Counted from the first letter of the stretch, positions 53,301 through 62,585 are shown. The stretch: 64,000 bases of DNA from Waddlia chondrophila WSU 86-1044 (GCF_000092785.1 NC_014225.1:1625340-1689339), one strand, 5' to 3'. A program made the numbers and translations. Notes: generated by a model from the sequence alone, not told the origin.

Positions 53301-53831
53301 CAAAAGAAGTTCTGCTTTATCTTCAGGGATCTGCTCTTCCGGGACAAAAAATGGCGATTGTCCCAGAATCATGGAGGCGCTCACATACTCTTCAAGAAGC
53401 TCTTTCTTTTGCTTATTCCCTTTTCTAAGGACTTCTTTGGTCTTCGCTTCTTCAATTGTTTTCATAATCGTTTCTTTTTCGTCGTCATCGATATCTTTGG
53501 AATCCTCTATTGAAGACTCGTTCGAATACACCACAACAAGCTTATCAAGATACTCTTCAAGATAAAAGACAACAGCTGCCAAATGTTGGCAATCGTATTT
53601 GTAAGAGCAGTCGCAATCAGAGTCGATTACAGAGGAATCAAGACGGTCGATCTCGATTTCACATTCATAAGAATTATCGTAATTGCCAAGCACCCGGCAA
53701 CTCAGCCGTACAGCATCAGCTGTCAAACTTAGGATTTTCGCAGACAATACTGTTTTCTGCTCGAAAAGCTGCTTGCCTTCATTAAGGATGGCTGGAGAAA
53801 AGTCCTTCTTAAGGGTACGAAAGTTGATCAT
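50361..53831 (-). CDS. SNF2-family helicase with SWIM zinc finger
   Basis: Superfamily 2 DNA translocase of the RapA/HepA-like class, 1156 residues. The N-terminal SWIM zinc finger CDCSYKYDCQHLAAVVFYL (near 73-92) is followed by a long region of unknown fold, then the SNF2 motor from about 690: ADDMGLGKTLQAIISL (motif I), VILDEAQHIKN (motif II), LILTGTPIENSLEELWSLFDFL (III), and the C-terminal helicase half with FSQYTKMLQIMRKDL and VHRIGQTRSVSSYKL. It heads the SNF2-mreB-pckG run, same order as in C. trachomatis. Role, probably transcription or chromatin-protein remodelling, is inferred. Confidence 0.93.
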   Translation of the reverse strand: MINFRTLKKDFSPAILNEGKQLFEQKTVLSAKILSLTADAVRLSCRVLGNYDNSYECEIEIDRLDSSVIDSDCDCSYKYDCQHLAAVVFYLEEYLDKLVVVYSNESSIEDSKDIDDDEKETIMKTIEEAKTKEVLRKGNKQKKELLEEYVSASMILGQSPFFVPEEQIPEDKAELLLIYSIDKNVSNKVDIQLALRLPSRSKPLNIPNIAAFLDSIRYSEKLFIGNKRFHFSKKSFNKMGLGILEILLDHLKCSSETEDKAARIGYMNMEAFGSILAHAHRQATENLQTLVGSEEGERRSLVVQGIYRESLEEPLTTSNCSALLRFELEYLEVSSPKILLNPTLVVEDKLIKVLEDALLFECSEPGMIYQGTYYRFDPAIRRCHLKNLFPIRDMVIPEPLFGTFVENSLPELLRFAEVANQETIENFVTLPFAGKLEAECEICYLDGELEATLHFLYDKIKVPASSNHLELSDVDPFVTEDGIVARNLTEERRIIDALFQDFIFDAKQGCFSVKSEKKIVEFMTEVIPQNQEIVQFICPENLLDQFLYDDTTFTLKLKETDRIDLYEVDLKVNGYLNGLTLDLLWECLASRRSFIEMDRSNSKKGEAKKNKILVLDLDRLAPVVQIFDELGINQLDDHKEQKPLWSLASINFKQFERLPIEFSMSKKLREIQKQMISTEVSEVKVVPKEINAELREYQKQGVGWLEQLRTMHLNGVLADDMGLGKTLQAIISLTQYKKDHPDSLSIVICPTSLVYNWKEEFTKFNQKLKVLPIDGTPQQRKKLIDGLKKYDVAITSYSLLQKDIKEYKKIDFGYVILDEAQHIKNRATRNAKSVKMLNCAHRLILTGTPIENSLEELWSLFDFLMPGLLSSYDRFVEKYIRHPSQGAKDNLENLRRKLSPFILRRMKKDVLAELPPVSEIVYHCHLSQEQKELYSSYAKSAREELSQLVKKEGFDKVQIHVLATLTRLKQICCHPAIFAKEKAEDGDSSKYDMLVELLQTLIEGGHKTVIFSQYTKMLQIMRKDLQTLGIRFEYLDGATKNRMNIVKKFNEDHNIPVFLVSLKAGGSGLNLVGADTVIHYDMWWNPAVENQATDRVHRIGQTRSVSSYKLVTMGTIEEKILELQERKKGLVKKVINTDEEAISKLTWEEVLELLQT

Positions 53832-54193
53832 GACTACTATCCTTCCAAACGTAAAAACGGATCATATTACAGGAGTGAAGATAATGTCATTAACTTTGTC
53901 CATTCTCTTTTCAGGAGGGGGCTGACATTGCTCTTTAAGTATATTAAGCATATAAAATCATGTTTTTTAATCAATTATTAATAATTTTAATTGATTTTAA
54001 TAACAAAACAGGTTAAAATAAAACAAAATTCGCCGGTTCTAAGTCAAAGTTTCCTCCATTCTTGGATTTAGAACTGGCTCTTTTTTATACCGAACCAATT
54101 CTTGGACGCGGATTTCTTATGAAAAAAATCTCAAAACCGCTTGCAAAAAAACAGGCCATTCAATTAACCTTCTTTTTTCAGTTTCTTGCAAAT
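53832..54193. other. 362-base gap between the SNF2 gene and tRNA-Gly
   Basis: No credible ORF. It contains the promoter region for the SNF2 gene on the minus strand, an AT-rich stretch (53941-54020) with plus-strand TTGATT near 53990 and TTAAAAT near 54013, and a strong hairpin plus T-run at 54032-54086. A small RNA or an abortive leader could be encoded here. Confidence 0.5.
54032..54086 (+). terminator. Strong intrinsic terminator with no upstream gene on its strand
   Basis: GCCGGTTCTAAGTC (54032-54045) pairs over 14 bp, with G-T pairs, to GATTTAGAACTGGC (54065-54078), then CTCTTTTTT. The nearest plus-strand gene upstream is nrdB, more than 6 kb away, so the terminator must end a short unannotated transcript or shield the tRNA-Gly/tig region. 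Confidence 0.7.
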
Positions 54194-54265
54194 GCGGGTG
54201 TAGCTCAGCGGTAGAGCATCACGTTGCCAACGTGAGGGTCGTGAGTTCAAATCTCATCACCCGCT
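54194..54265 (+). tRNA. tRNA-Gly (anticodon GCC)
   Basis: 72-base cloverleaf: acceptor GCGGGTG/CACCCGC, discriminator T; D-arm TAGCTCAGCGGTAGAGCA; anticodon stem TCACG/CGTGA with loop TTGCCAA (GCC); T-arm GTGAGTTCAAATCTCAT. It sits upstream of tig, where C. trachomatis also has a tRNA. Confidence 0.97.
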
Positions 54266-54349
54266 ATAACTGAAATAAATTTAAAAAATTCGAGTAATTT
54301 TTGTATTCATTCCACGTAGTTTCTTCCCTTATCAAAAATCAAGGCAATC

Positions 54350-55672
54350 ATGAACGACAAACAAACTGATTCGAATCAAAAAGAAGAAATCTTTGAAAAT
54401 GATCACCTTAGCGTTTCAGTAAGCCGATCTCCCGGCTGCAAGGTCCGCATGGCAATCCAGGTCACTCCCTTAGCATCTGAAGCCGCTTATCAAAAAGCAA
54501 TTAAAAAGATCAATAAGGAAGTTTCCCTCCCCGGGTTCCGAAAAGGAAAAGCGCCAGCCAAAATGGTCGAGGACAACTACAGCAAATATGTCAACCAGGA
54601 ATGGCAAGACATTATGGTTCAGGCAGCTTTTCAAGATGCGATTAAGTTGACAAGCATCTATCCCTTAAGCAGAGAGACTATCCAAAAGCCGGAATTGCAG
54701 GACGCCTCCCGAAAAAATGGAGGACAGATTGTTATCGAATTTGAATCTTCGCCCGAAATTCCTGAAATCGAACCAAAAAAACTCAAACTGAAAAAAGTCG
54801 AGAAAAAAGAGATCAAGGACGAGGATCTCGGAGAGGCCCTTAAAGACATTCAGCTTCACCATGCAACTTGGGAAGAGATCGATAATCGTGGAGTGGAAAA
54901 AGGCGACTATATCGATGTCGACATCGAAGATGCATCTGCTCCCGGAACTTTTATTTGCAAAGACACCCGTTTCGAAGTAGAAGAGGGAAAAATGGGCGCC
55001 TGGATGCTCAAGCTTGTGATCGGAAAGAAAACAGGCGATGTCGTAGAAGGCACTAGCGAACGCTCAGAAGATCTGGATCCCGATACGGAATTTACACCAA
55101 CCGAATGCAAAATCACAATTAAATCGATCAAAACCCCTAATTTGCCGGAAATTGACGAAGAGCTTGCACAAAAAATTGGCGCCGAGTCTGTTGAAGACCT
55201 TAAAACGAAGCTGACATCCAATCTCAACTCTCAAGCTGAAGAGGAAGTGAGGCACAAGCTTCGCATGCAGGTGGAAAATTCCCTGGCCAAACACTTTCCA
55301 TTTGAAGTTCCCGAGTCTTTAATTTTAAGCGAAACCAATAACCGCCTCAACCATCTTAGGCACAAGCTGAAAAACGCTGGAGAAACAGAAGAGGCCATCT
55401 CATCTAAACTCAACGAAGACAGAGAGAAAATTCGAGACGATGCAATCCGTGCATTCCGCCTATTCTTTATCTCGCGCCATATCGCCGAAGAAAACAAAAT
55501 CTCTGTCTCTCAAGACGAACTCGTCCGCGAGCTTGTAGTACAGATGTACAGCCCGTCTTCACCGATCGATACTTCCCTTGATCCTGAAGAGGTTCGCAGC
55601 AAAGTTTATGTGAATCTTCTCTCCCAAAAGGTCAAGGACTTTCTCATCGAACAGGCGGCAATGGAAGATTAA
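54350..55672 (+). CDS. tig: Trigger factor
   Basis: Ribosome-associated chaperone with peptidyl-prolyl isomerase activity. The 440 residues follow the family layout: ribosome-binding domain with the GFRKGKAP signature near 62-69 (VSLPGFRKGKAPAKMVEDNY), the FKBP-like domain about 150-240 (VEKGDYIDVDIEDA...WMLKLVIGKKTGDVVEG), and the long helical C-terminal arms. The order tRNA-tig-clpP-clpX is shared with C. trachomatis. A 139-base gap before clpP contains no obvious terminator. Confidence 0.95.
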   Translation: MNDKQTDSNQKEEIFENDHLSVSVSRSPGCKVRMAIQVTPLASEAAYQKAIKKINKEVSLPGFRKGKAPAKMVEDNYSKYVNQEWQDIMVQAAFQDAIKLTSIYPLSRETIQKPELQDASRKNGGQIVIEFESSPEIPEIEPKKLKLKKVEKKEIKDEDLGEALKDIQLHHATWEEIDNRGVEKGDYIDVDIEDASAPGTFICKDTRFEVEEGKMGAWMLKLVIGKKTGDVVEGTSERSEDLDPDTEFTPTECKITIKSIKTPNLPEIDEELAQKIGAESVEDLKTKLTSNLNSQAEEEVRHKLRMQVENSLAKHFPFEVPESLILSETNNRLNHLRHKLKNAGETEEAISSKLNEDREKIRDDAIRAFRLFFISRHIAEENKISVSQDELVRELVVQMYSPSSPIDTSLDPEEVRSKVYVNLLSQKVKDFLIEQAAMED

Positions 55673-55811
55673 TTCGACAACATTATTCGATTTTTTTCGT
55701 TGCTAGAAATTCTCTAGTCGTGTGAACCTAAAGTGTGTCTTTAAAAGATGAATGTTTTTCTCTATTAAGGGCACTCCCTGATCATGAGAGTATACTTTTA
55801 AGGATTAAATC

Positions 55812-56459
55812 ATGCTTAAAGAACAGACATCTGAACACTCTATTCCCTTCCCCGAATTATCCTCTTTGACACCATATGTCATTGAGGACACAGGACGCGG
55901 TGAAAGGTCGATGGATATTTTTTCCCGCCTTTTAAAAGACCGCATCGTTTTTATCGGGCAAGACATCGACGACCACGTTGCAAATATCGTTGTTGCCCAA
56001 CTTCTCTTTTTGCGCATGGAAGATCCTAAAAAGGACGTCAACATCTATGTCAATTCCAGAGGGGGTTACATCACCTCAGGTCTTGCGATCTACGACGTTT
56101 TGAAATGGCTCCCCTGCCCGGTTTCCACTTACTGCATTGGGCAAGCCTCTTCCATGGGAGCGCTTCTTCTTACCGCCGGAGATAAGGGAAAACGGTATGC
56201 GCTTCCCAATAGCCGCATCATGATCCATCAACCTTCAGGTGGTGTGGGAGGCACATCGGCAGACATCGCGCTTCAAGCTAAAGAGATCCTTTTTCTAAAA
56301 AAACGGATGAATGAAATTCTGGCGGAGTGCACGGGGCAAACTGAAGAGAAAATTGCCAAAGATCTGGAAAGAGACCTTTTCATGAGCCCTGAAGAAGCGA
56401 AGGAATATGGATTAATCGATAACATCATTGAGAAAAAGACAGGTCAAGATGACAACTAA
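55812..56459 (+). CDS. clpP: ATP-dependent Clp protease proteolytic subunit
   Basis: Serine protease subunit working with ClpX. The 215 residues include nucleophile Ser in [14 protein letters not shown] and catalytic His in [31 protein letters not shown] and [18 protein letters not shown] are family landmarks. SD AAGGA lies 8 bases before the ATG. It is the paralogue next to clpX (ClpP2 of C. trachomatis by position); the second ClpP would lie outside this window. Overlaps clpX by 11 bases. Confidence 0.96.
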   Translation: MLKEQTSEHSIPFPELSSLTPYVIEDTGRGERSMDIFSRLLKDRIVFIGQDIDDHVANIVVAQLLFLRMEDPKKDVNIYVNSRGGYITSGLAIYDVLKWLPCPVSTYCIGQASSMGALLLTAGDKGKRYALPNSRIMIHQPSGGVGGTSADIALQAKEILFLKKRMNEILAECTGQTEEKIAKDLERDLFMSPEEAKEYGLIDNIIEKKTGQDDN

Positions 56460-57696
56460 ATCATCGGCTACTAAAGAAATCGCTTCCTGCTCCTTTTGCG
56501 GGCGTACTGAAGAGGGAGTTGAAAAACTCATTTCCGGACCTAAGGCGTACATATGCGATAAATGCGTCCGCCTTTGCTCCAGCATTTTGGATAAAAAGAA
56601 AGCGACAAATTATGAACTCTCTGTTCTCAAACCTAAAGAGATCAAAGAGAAGCTGGACGAATACATCATCGGGCAGGAAAAAGCGAAGCGTGCCATTTCA
56701 GTGGCAGTCTATAATCACTATAAAAGGGTTCAATCCCTCGGCAAGGAATCTGACATTGAATTTAACAAATCCAATGTCCTTTTATTCGGCCCTACAGGTT
56801 CCGGAAAAACACTCATTGCGAAAACGCTTGCCCATATCCTTGACGTCCCCTTCACAATTGCCGATGCAACGACTCTGACAGAAGCGGGCTATGTGGGAGA
56901 AGATGTTGAAAATATCATCCTTAGATTAGTTCAAGCGGCAGATTACGATATTGCCAAAGCTGAATTGGGAATTATCTATATTGACGAGATTGATAAAATC
57001 AACCGTACAACTTCCAACGTTTCCATCACTCGCGATGTTTCCGGAGAAGGTGTGCAGCAAGCTCTTTTGAAAATCGTTGAAGGAACAATTGCCAACGTCC
57101 CTCCTAAAGGGGGAAGAAAGCACCCTAATCAAGAATACATCAAGGTTAATACAGAGAATATTCTGTTTATCATTGGAGGCGCTTTTGTCAATTTGGATCA
57201 GATCGTAGCCAAACGTCTGGGACGCTCCACGATCGGGTTTTCATCCCAAGAAGGAAAATCTATTGATCCGCACCAAAAATCGCAGCTCCTCTCCCAGGTT
57301 GAGCCGGAAGACCTGATACAGTCGGGAATGATCCCCGAATTTGTGGGCCGCTTCCACACAATTGCAAACTGCAATGAATTGACCGTCGACGATCTTGTCC
57401 TTATCTTGACAGAGCCTAAAAACGCGGTCATTAAGCAATACATTTCCATGTTTGAAATGGAAGATGTCAAACTGTCGTTTACGGATGAAGCGCTTCAGGA
57501 AGTAGCAAAAAAAGCGATTGAAGCGGGAACAGGTGCTAGAGCCCTGCGAATGATCTTGGAAAATGCGATGCGCGACCTGATGTTTGAAGTTCCTTCAGAC
57601 AAAACAATTCAGGAGATCATCATTGACAAAGAGACAATCACCGACCAAAAGCCGCCGCATATCAAGCATACAAACAAGCGCAAAAAAATCGCCTGA
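56449..57696 (+). CDS. clpX: ClpX unfoldase
   Basis: AAA+ unfoldase that feeds substrates to ClpP. An N-terminal C4 zinc-binding domain ([30 protein letters not shown]) is followed by Walker [17 protein letters not shown], Walker [11 protein letters not shown], the pore motif GYVGEDVE, and sensor [16 protein letters not shown] 56449, with AGG upstream inside the clpP end, gives 415 residues and the typical N-terminus; an in-frame ATG 7 codons earlier lacks SD. Co-translated with clpP. Confidence 0.96.
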   Translation: MTTKSSATKEIASCSFCGRTEEGVEKLISGPKAYICDKCVRLCSSILDKKKATNYELSVLKPKEIKEKLDEYIIGQEKAKRAISVAVYNHYKRVQSLGKESDIEFNKSNVLLFGPTGSGKTLIAKTLAHILDVPFTIADATTLTEAGYVGEDVENIILRLVQAADYDIAKAELGIIYIDEIDKINRTTSNVSITRDVSGEGVQQALLKIVEGTIANVPPKGGRKHPNQEYIKVNTENILFIIGGAFVNLDQIVAKRLGRSTIGFSSQEGKSIDPHQKSQLLSQVEPEDLIQSGMIPEFVGRFHTIANCNELTVDDLVLILTEPKNAVIKQYISMFEMEDVKLSFTDEALQEVAKKAIEAGTGARALRMILENAMRDLMFEVPSDKTIQEIIIDKETITDQKPPHIKHTNKRKKIA

Positions 57697-57738
57697 GATA
57701 AGCAAATTCTTTTACCTCAGATAGGTTCATGGAAATCA

Positions 57739-57902
57739 TAGTACTCTGTAAGGAAAGTTTTCGGTTCAAATTCCCATTCTGAGCTGTTGGAATGAGTCGA
57801 TCGCAAGCGCCTTAATATAGTTAATATTAAGGCGCTTGCAAACGGCCCATAACAACGCTCATAATGAAAATTTGTTTCAAAAACTTTCCTTACAGAGTAC
57901 TA
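57739..57902. repeat. Nested inverted repeats between clpX and the GNAT-like gene
   Basis: Outer arms of 23 bp (57739-57761 and 57880-57902; half-site AGTACTCTGTAAGGAAAGTT) are perfect. Between them is a perfect 16-bp hairpin (57803-57818 with 57824-57839; GCAAGCGCCTTAATAT) with a 5-base loop. The right outer arm lies within the first codons of the next gene. The inner hairpin could terminate the clpPX transcript, though no T-run follows. Confidence 0.85.
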
Positions 57903-58808
57903 GTCCTGGACACGCAAAATCTTAATCCGGAAAAGAAAAGGAAATACAGCCTTTTTACAACGCCTAAATTCAGATGCTGCCTTGAAGGGAAAGATCCTTA
58001 CGATATAGGGTTTACTGAGCAAATAGCTATTGGAATCGAAAAGAATTCGGAGCCTATCGGTTTAGCGCTCGCCTCACTATTCAAAGGGCTCGACTACGCA
58101 GAAATTCACACTATTAATATAGACATACACTATAAAAAACCGAACATTCTAAAGAATTTTATCTCTGAAATCGAAAAAAAGCTATTTTCACAAAACGCAA
58201 ACTACATTACTTACCGTTTTTCACCTGACACCCCTATTGTCAACTCCCTTGTTCCTGTTTTAGAGGAAAACAGCTGGGCATCTCCCAAACTTGTCATGAT
58301 CCGCTACTTTTACGATGCTCAAGCATTTAATCCTCCCTGGTATGACCGCCCTCCACTCCTCCCTTCAGGATATAAAACGTTCAAATGGGAGACAATCAGA
58401 GACAGCGAGCTAGAAAAAATAAAGAAAGACTACAAACAAGGCTATTTTACAGATCACGTTTCTCCTTTCTGGGAAGCTGAAAAAATCGAGCCTGTTAACA
58501 GCATAGGATTGCGCTACAAGAATCAGGTGATCGGCTGGATGATCTGCCATCGTGTCGCTCACGATACGATCAGATACACCGCTTTTTACGTCAAACATCA
58601 GTTTGCCTTTACTGGGTATCCTTTACGCCTCCTTGTTGATTCCATGAAACTTCACCAAACCTCAACGATCAAATGGGCATTATTCGAGCTTAATTTCCAA
58701 GACCCTCCCACCTCTTGGATAAATTTTGTTCTTAAACGGCTCGCTCCCCTTGCCCAAGCACAAATCCCTGTTTACGAAACCTGGAAACAAAGAGAAACAG
58801 GCTCTTAA
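57864..58808 (+). CDS. GNAT-like acetyltransferase protein
   Basis: 314 residues, tentatively two GNAT-like halves. First half: EQIAIGIEKNSEPIGLALASLF followed by AEIHTINIDIHYKKPNILKNFISEIEKKLF, a strand-helix pattern typical of the acetyl-CoA-binding core. Second half: NSIGLRYKNQVIGWMICHRVAHDTIRYTAFYVKHQFAFTGYPLRLLVDSMKLH, again strand, then a helix with a loosened Q/R-x-x-G-x-A-like loop. Substrate unknown. The N-terminal codons overlap the right arm of a long inverted repeat and no SD is visible, so the start is uncertain. It is not seen in the C. trachomatis order here. Confidence 0.6.
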   Translation: MKICFKNFPYRVLVLDTQNLNPEKKRKYSLFTTPKFRCCLEGKDPYDIGFTEQIAIGIEKNSEPIGLALASLFKGLDYAEIHTINIDIHYKKPNILKNFISEIEKKLFSQNANYITYRFSPDTPIVNSLVPVLEENSWASPKLVMIRYFYDAQAFNPPWYDRPPLLPSGYKTFKWETIRDSELEKIKKDYKQGYFTDHVSPFWEAEKIEPVNSIGLRYKNQVIGWMICHRVAHDTIRYTAFYVKHQFAFTGYPLRLLVDSMKLHQTSTIKWALFELNFQDPPTSWINFVLKRLAPLAQAQIPVYETWKQRETGS

Positions 58809-58867
58809 CGACAACGTCAAAAACCTAGTCTTTGATTCAGTATATATTAATTAATTTAATAACATGT

Positions 58868-58879
58868 TATAATTATAAT
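58868..58879 (+). promoter_or_regulatory. Two tandem TATAAT boxes upstream of P2
   Basis: TATAAT at 58868 and again at 58874 lie about 80 bases before the P2 start. The leader then contains CAATTGG/CCAATTG (58899-58905 with 58916-58922). A convincing -35 is not visible. Confidence 0.35.
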
Positions 58880-58957
58880 TAAGGGAAATGTTACACAACA
58901 ATTGGTTGCTCACAGCCAATTGATATCTTGCAAAATCTATTCAATTAAGGAGGAAAT

Positions 58958-61900
58958 ATGAGTTCAGCACCAATAGGAGGTGAAGGCACGGGAGGAATCA
59001 TCCCTGTCAACTCTGAATCGGAACAGACTCCGCAAACTCAAGAAATAGATCCTCAGGTTTTTATTGATCAAATCGAACAGATGATCGAAAGCGATGACAA
59101 CATCCGCCTGCTAGCGAAAGGGCAGATCGGCCTGCCCCCCGGAAGAATTTCCATTGCGGAACTGACTGCATTAATTAACGCCGTTATCCTAAAGCTCAAA
59201 AAAGAGATTCAAGCAGCAGAGCAACTCGATGCGCTTATTTCTGAACGATTTCATCGATCTATTGCTCAAACAGCTGAAAGTTTGGAGGGTTTGCATGGAG
59301 AGCTAAATGACATTGTCGTTAGCTGGAGGAATTTCACAAATGAAAATGGAGAAACCGTCCACGACGCCTATGACAACTTGCAGCAGGCAACTGACGAATA
59401 CAACCAAATGATGCAAAATTTATGGGGCGAAGACCGGGCGGCTATCCAAGAGTACAATCAAATCATCCATCAATACAACAACCTTGACTCCGATGGGGTC
59501 GATGACATTTATGACAGCCTCTCTCAAGCAGAAAGAGACGCTTTGATTGCAGGGCTTACGCAATCTGAAATTGATGCTTACGGAGGAACAAAGGAAGCTG
59601 TTGTCGCTAAGTATTTTGACAAAAAAATTGATGCGTTCAATCAATATGCGGCCAGCAGGCCAAACGTACAGGCGGCGATTAACAACTTGCAGCAAGCAAC
59701 TGCCGATTACAATAACGTGGTCGATGATTACAATCTTCACATCGACCAGGTGAATGCAGAGCGTGCCGAATATGGATTGGGGCCGCTTCCTTATATGGTC
59801 AAAACTCCCACGCCCAATCCCAATGTTGCATTTACAAATTTGTCCCAGCAGCCACATGTTCAAGCTCCGCTGCTTCCCACTCCGAACCGGCAACTGCTGG
59901 CTGTCCCCAATGCCTCGCAAAAAGGAACTGTTTCCGAGCCGACTTACCCAGGCGACCCCCCTTCCGTTCCTTCCTACGAAATGATGATTTTACACTTTAT
60001 CCCAATCGCACTGACCACATTCGACTACCTTGCATCCTTTAACCGCGCGCTCGACCTTGCCGATGCATACGTCCAATGGAATCGATATGCGCTTTTAACA
60101 GGAGCACAGCTCACTCTGCCTTACGGAGTGCTCAATCAGATCAATAATGTGTTTCTACAGTCAGTCAACGCAATCGGAGGGGTTGGTTTAGCAGCTCACG
60201 CGATCGGCCTTCATTCCAGAAGTCTGGAAATCATCCTTTCCCGAGCCTTATTCCAATCCCTTGCTCAACAACTTTCACTCCCAATTTCCGCTCGGCTCTT
60301 TTCAAGGCTGCAATTCACCGCTTTGGAACTGCTCTCTCGCAGCGCTCTCTTAAGCGCTTATCCCTCCATGAGATTCTTAGCTTCCCGATTTGGATTTCTT
60401 GCCGCTTCCAGTCCGTCTGTGCAAGCTGCCATTGCTTTAGCATTCGCCGGACAAATAGGAAGCCTAGTTTCAAGCGGCATTGTCAGAGGCATTATTAATG
60501 GACAAATCAACCGCCTGGGATTCTATGCACGCCACAATGTAAGATTCTCAGCTGCAGAGGTCGAATATGCAGAAAGAAACTTGGCTAACGCTATCGCTTC
60601 AGGAAATCCATTTCTCATTGCAAGCGCTGTCCGCAGGCTGACAAGCGCTCAAGTCAGACTTGCAAATGCTGTTAGATTAAGTCGAACTTTTGGCTCCCTC
60701 TCTATCGGAGGCTACGCTGCATTTACGAATCGAGTAGCTGCCGCTCTGAACATCTCTCTTCTTGGAGTCTCCACATCACTATTCGCACGCACTTTAGGAC
60801 TACCAGGACTTGTCGCGCAAATTTTCGCCCATGTCACCCACCTCTCTCCTATCGATATTTTAATTGCCAGCACGGCAGGATCGAGCATTCGCGCAGTTCT
60901 CGACAATCCGTTAAGCGTGCTGTTCATCAAGCAAAATCTGGCCAATCAACTTGTCTACCGACTTGGGTTCTCAAGCAGCTATGCCGCAGCAATCGTAAAC
61001 AACGCAATCAACAATGCAGTCTTTGCAAGCGTCGGGCTGCATACCTATAGCAGACTGCACAACGAACTCTACCTGCAGTTCAGAGCTGAAGGGCTTAGTC
61101 CCTATCATGCCAATAGGCTTGCCAACGAAACAACCTCTCTGATCCGTGGAGACTTAGGGGTGCAGTTTCTGAATGTTGTCTTCGGAATCCATGCAGACAC
61201 TTCTTTGATTGCCAGCACTGTCGTCAATAGCATTTATGGTTTTGACAAAGGAATTGCCGGTGTAATGCTTTCAAACGCGATTGTTCGCTCTCTTCAATAT
61301 GGAGGATATGGATCCCGAGTAAGGCTGCAAAATGAATTAACTGAAGTTTTCCAGTCCATGGGTAGAAGAGATGGATCGGAATTAGCTGCCCAATATGTCC
61401 GATTTATCGAAACCGTTGGATCTCTTGTCCCATTAACACGTTATCCCGGCCTCGCTTCGGTGCTGTTAGGTAATGGACTGCTTCGAAATCTCGCTCTTGG
61501 AGGTGCGTTTGTCAGAAATGAAATCAGGAACGATCTGATCATGCGTGGACTTAGTCCAACGCAAGCAGCTTTTGTTGCAGACCAACTGATCGCTCTTTCA
61601 ACAGGAAACTTTGTGCGGCCCTCCGACCAGCTATTGTTTGAATTAACTCTGAATGCTGCAATTGAAAGGGCTCTGATCCATAGCGGCAGCTTTGAAACGC
61701 ATCGCGAATTTAGAGATCAGCTCATTAATGAGCTGCGCAGTGTCGGCTTCCGCTTAAACGATGCGCTGTTTTTAGCAAATAGTATCGCTGCATTTGCCGC
61801 CAACGGGGAAGCTCTCTCTCTATTAGGACTAAGCGCCGGCCAGATCAATGGATTGAATATTTCGCTGGTTAACGAGCTTACTGTCAGCGGAATTTCAGGT

Positions 61901-62497
61901 AGTCAAGCACAAACGATTGTCGACCGAGCGTATGCCAATACCACAGCCAAGGCTCCCTTCTTCTCTCCTGATGACTTTCAAAATACGCTTAAAGAAGAGA
62001 TTTTTAGACAAACTTTTCTGGCAAGTGGAAGGTTGGATGGGCATGAGATTTTTGATAAAGCTGCAGCCCACGCTCAAGATCCATCGACAATCCTTGACCT
62101 GGCAAGCTTGATCGAACAAATCAGCGGAGCTGCGCAAGGTGTCTTTCGTCCCGATCTTGGCTCGGAACTTGCACAAGAGGTGCATAACGCTTTGCTTAAC
62201 GCGCTTCTGGGAGGCACGACCATAGACGAGATCAGCAACGAAGAGACGAGAAATCCATTATCTGTGTTGAATCAGCTCAATGACCAGATCGATAAGCTGA
62301 CCAAAGATGAAGAAATTGCCAACTTGATCAAATTGCTCAAGAAGCTGCAAGAGCTCCTAGCAGCGCTGCTAACAGGAAGCCCTGAAGGCCACCTGCTGGG
62401 AACAAGCATTATGGATGCTGCTTCAGGGCCATTTTTTGGGGCGGCAAACGTCAGCCAAGGAGGGCAAGATTATCAAGCGATGCAAATCCCTGTATAG
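58958..62497 (+). CDS. P2: 1179-aa paralogue of P1, candidate secreted effector
   Basis: Paralogue of the 1268-residue protein at 18644 over the whole length, lacking about 85 residues of it near 320. Shared regions: KGQIGLPPGRISIAEL near 54, LISERFHRSIAQ, SLSQAERDALIAGLTQ, NAERAEYGLGPLP, YPGDPPSVPSYEM, INGQINRLGFYAR, NNAINNAVFASVGLHTYSRLHNELYLQF, QYGGYGSRVRLQNEL, NEETRNPLSVLNQL and the C-terminal GAANVSQGGQDYQAMQIPV. Same polar signal-free N-terminus, coiled-coil segment, and repeats (for example LYLQFRAEGLSPYHANRLANET; LINELRSVGFRLNDALFLANS). SD AAGGAGG is strong. It follows the clpX region and precedes a third gene, possibly functionally linked. Function unknown. Confidence 0.75.
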   Translation: MSSAPIGGEGTGGIIPVNSESEQTPQTQEIDPQVFIDQIEQMIESDDNIRLLAKGQIGLPPGRISIAELTALINAVILKLKKEIQAAEQLDALISERFHRSIAQTAESLEGLHGELNDIVVSWRNFTNENGETVHDAYDNLQQATDEYNQMMQNLWGEDRAAIQEYNQIIHQYNNLDSDGVDDIYDSLSQAERDALIAGLTQSEIDAYGGTKEAVVAKYFDKKIDAFNQYAASRPNVQAAINNLQQATADYNNVVDDYNLHIDQVNAERAEYGLGPLPYMVKTPTPNPNVAFTNLSQQPHVQAPLLPTPNRQLLAVPNASQKGTVSEPTYPGDPPSVPSYEMMILHFIPIALTTFDYLASFNRALDLADAYVQWNRYALLTGAQLTLPYGVLNQINNVFLQSVNAIGGVGLAAHAIGLHSRSLEIILSRALFQSLAQQLSLPISARLFSRLQFTALELLSRSALLSAYPSMRFLASRFGFLAASSPSVQAAIALAFAGQIGSLVSSGIVRGIINGQINRLGFYARHNVRFSAAEVEYAERNLANAIASGNPFLIASAVRRLTSAQVRLANAVRLSRTFGSLSIGGYAAFTNRVAAALNISLLGVSTSLFARTLGLPGLVAQIFAHVTHLSPIDILIASTAGSSIRAVLDNPLSVLFIKQNLANQLVYRLGFSSSYAAAIVNNAINNAVFASVGLHTYSRLHNELYLQFRAEGLSPYHANRLANETTSLIRGDLGVQFLNVVFGIHADTSLIASTVVNSIYGFDKGIAGVMLSNAIVRSLQYGGYGSRVRLQNELTEVFQSMGRRDGSELAAQYVRFIETVGSLVPLTRYPGLASVLLGNGLLRNLALGGAFVRNEIRNDLIMRGLSPTQAAFVADQLIALSTGNFVRPSDQLLFELTLNAAIERALIHSGSFETHREFRDQLINELRSVGFRLNDALFLANSIAAFAANGEALSLLGLSAGQINGLNISLVNELTVSGISGSQAQTIVDRAYANTTAKAPFFSPDDFQNTLKEEIFRQTFLASGRLDGHEIFDKAAAHAQDPSTILDLASLIEQISGAAQGVFRPDLGSELAQEVHNALLNALLGGTTIDEISNEETRNPLSVLNQLNDQIDKLTKDEEIANLIKLLKKLQELLAALLTGSPEGHLLGTSIMDAASGPFFGAANVSQGGQDYQAMQIPV

Positions 62498-62553
62498 GGT
62501 AAATTTAAAAAAATTAATTGAAATTTTTGCCGCTTTTGAGTAAAATATAATTA

Positions 62554-62585
62554 GAGGAGGAGACAATGCATAGCTTCTCCTCCTC
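62554..62585 (+). other. Hairpin with strong SD and 9-codon ORF between P2 and its neighbour
   Basis: GAGGAGGAGA (62554-62563) pairs perfectly with TCTCCTCCTC (62576-62585). The 5' arm is also an ideal Shine-Dalgarno, and ATG at 62566 opens a 9-codon frame (MHSFSSSQI, to 62595). TATAAT is at 62546. It could be a leader peptide or attenuator, or only a 3' hairpin of P2; the sequence does not decide. Confidence 0.45.

Noticed and set aside
57760-57800. tRNA-like T-loop string (GGTTCAAATTCC) after clpX
   Set aside because: No acceptor or anticodon stem can be built around it.
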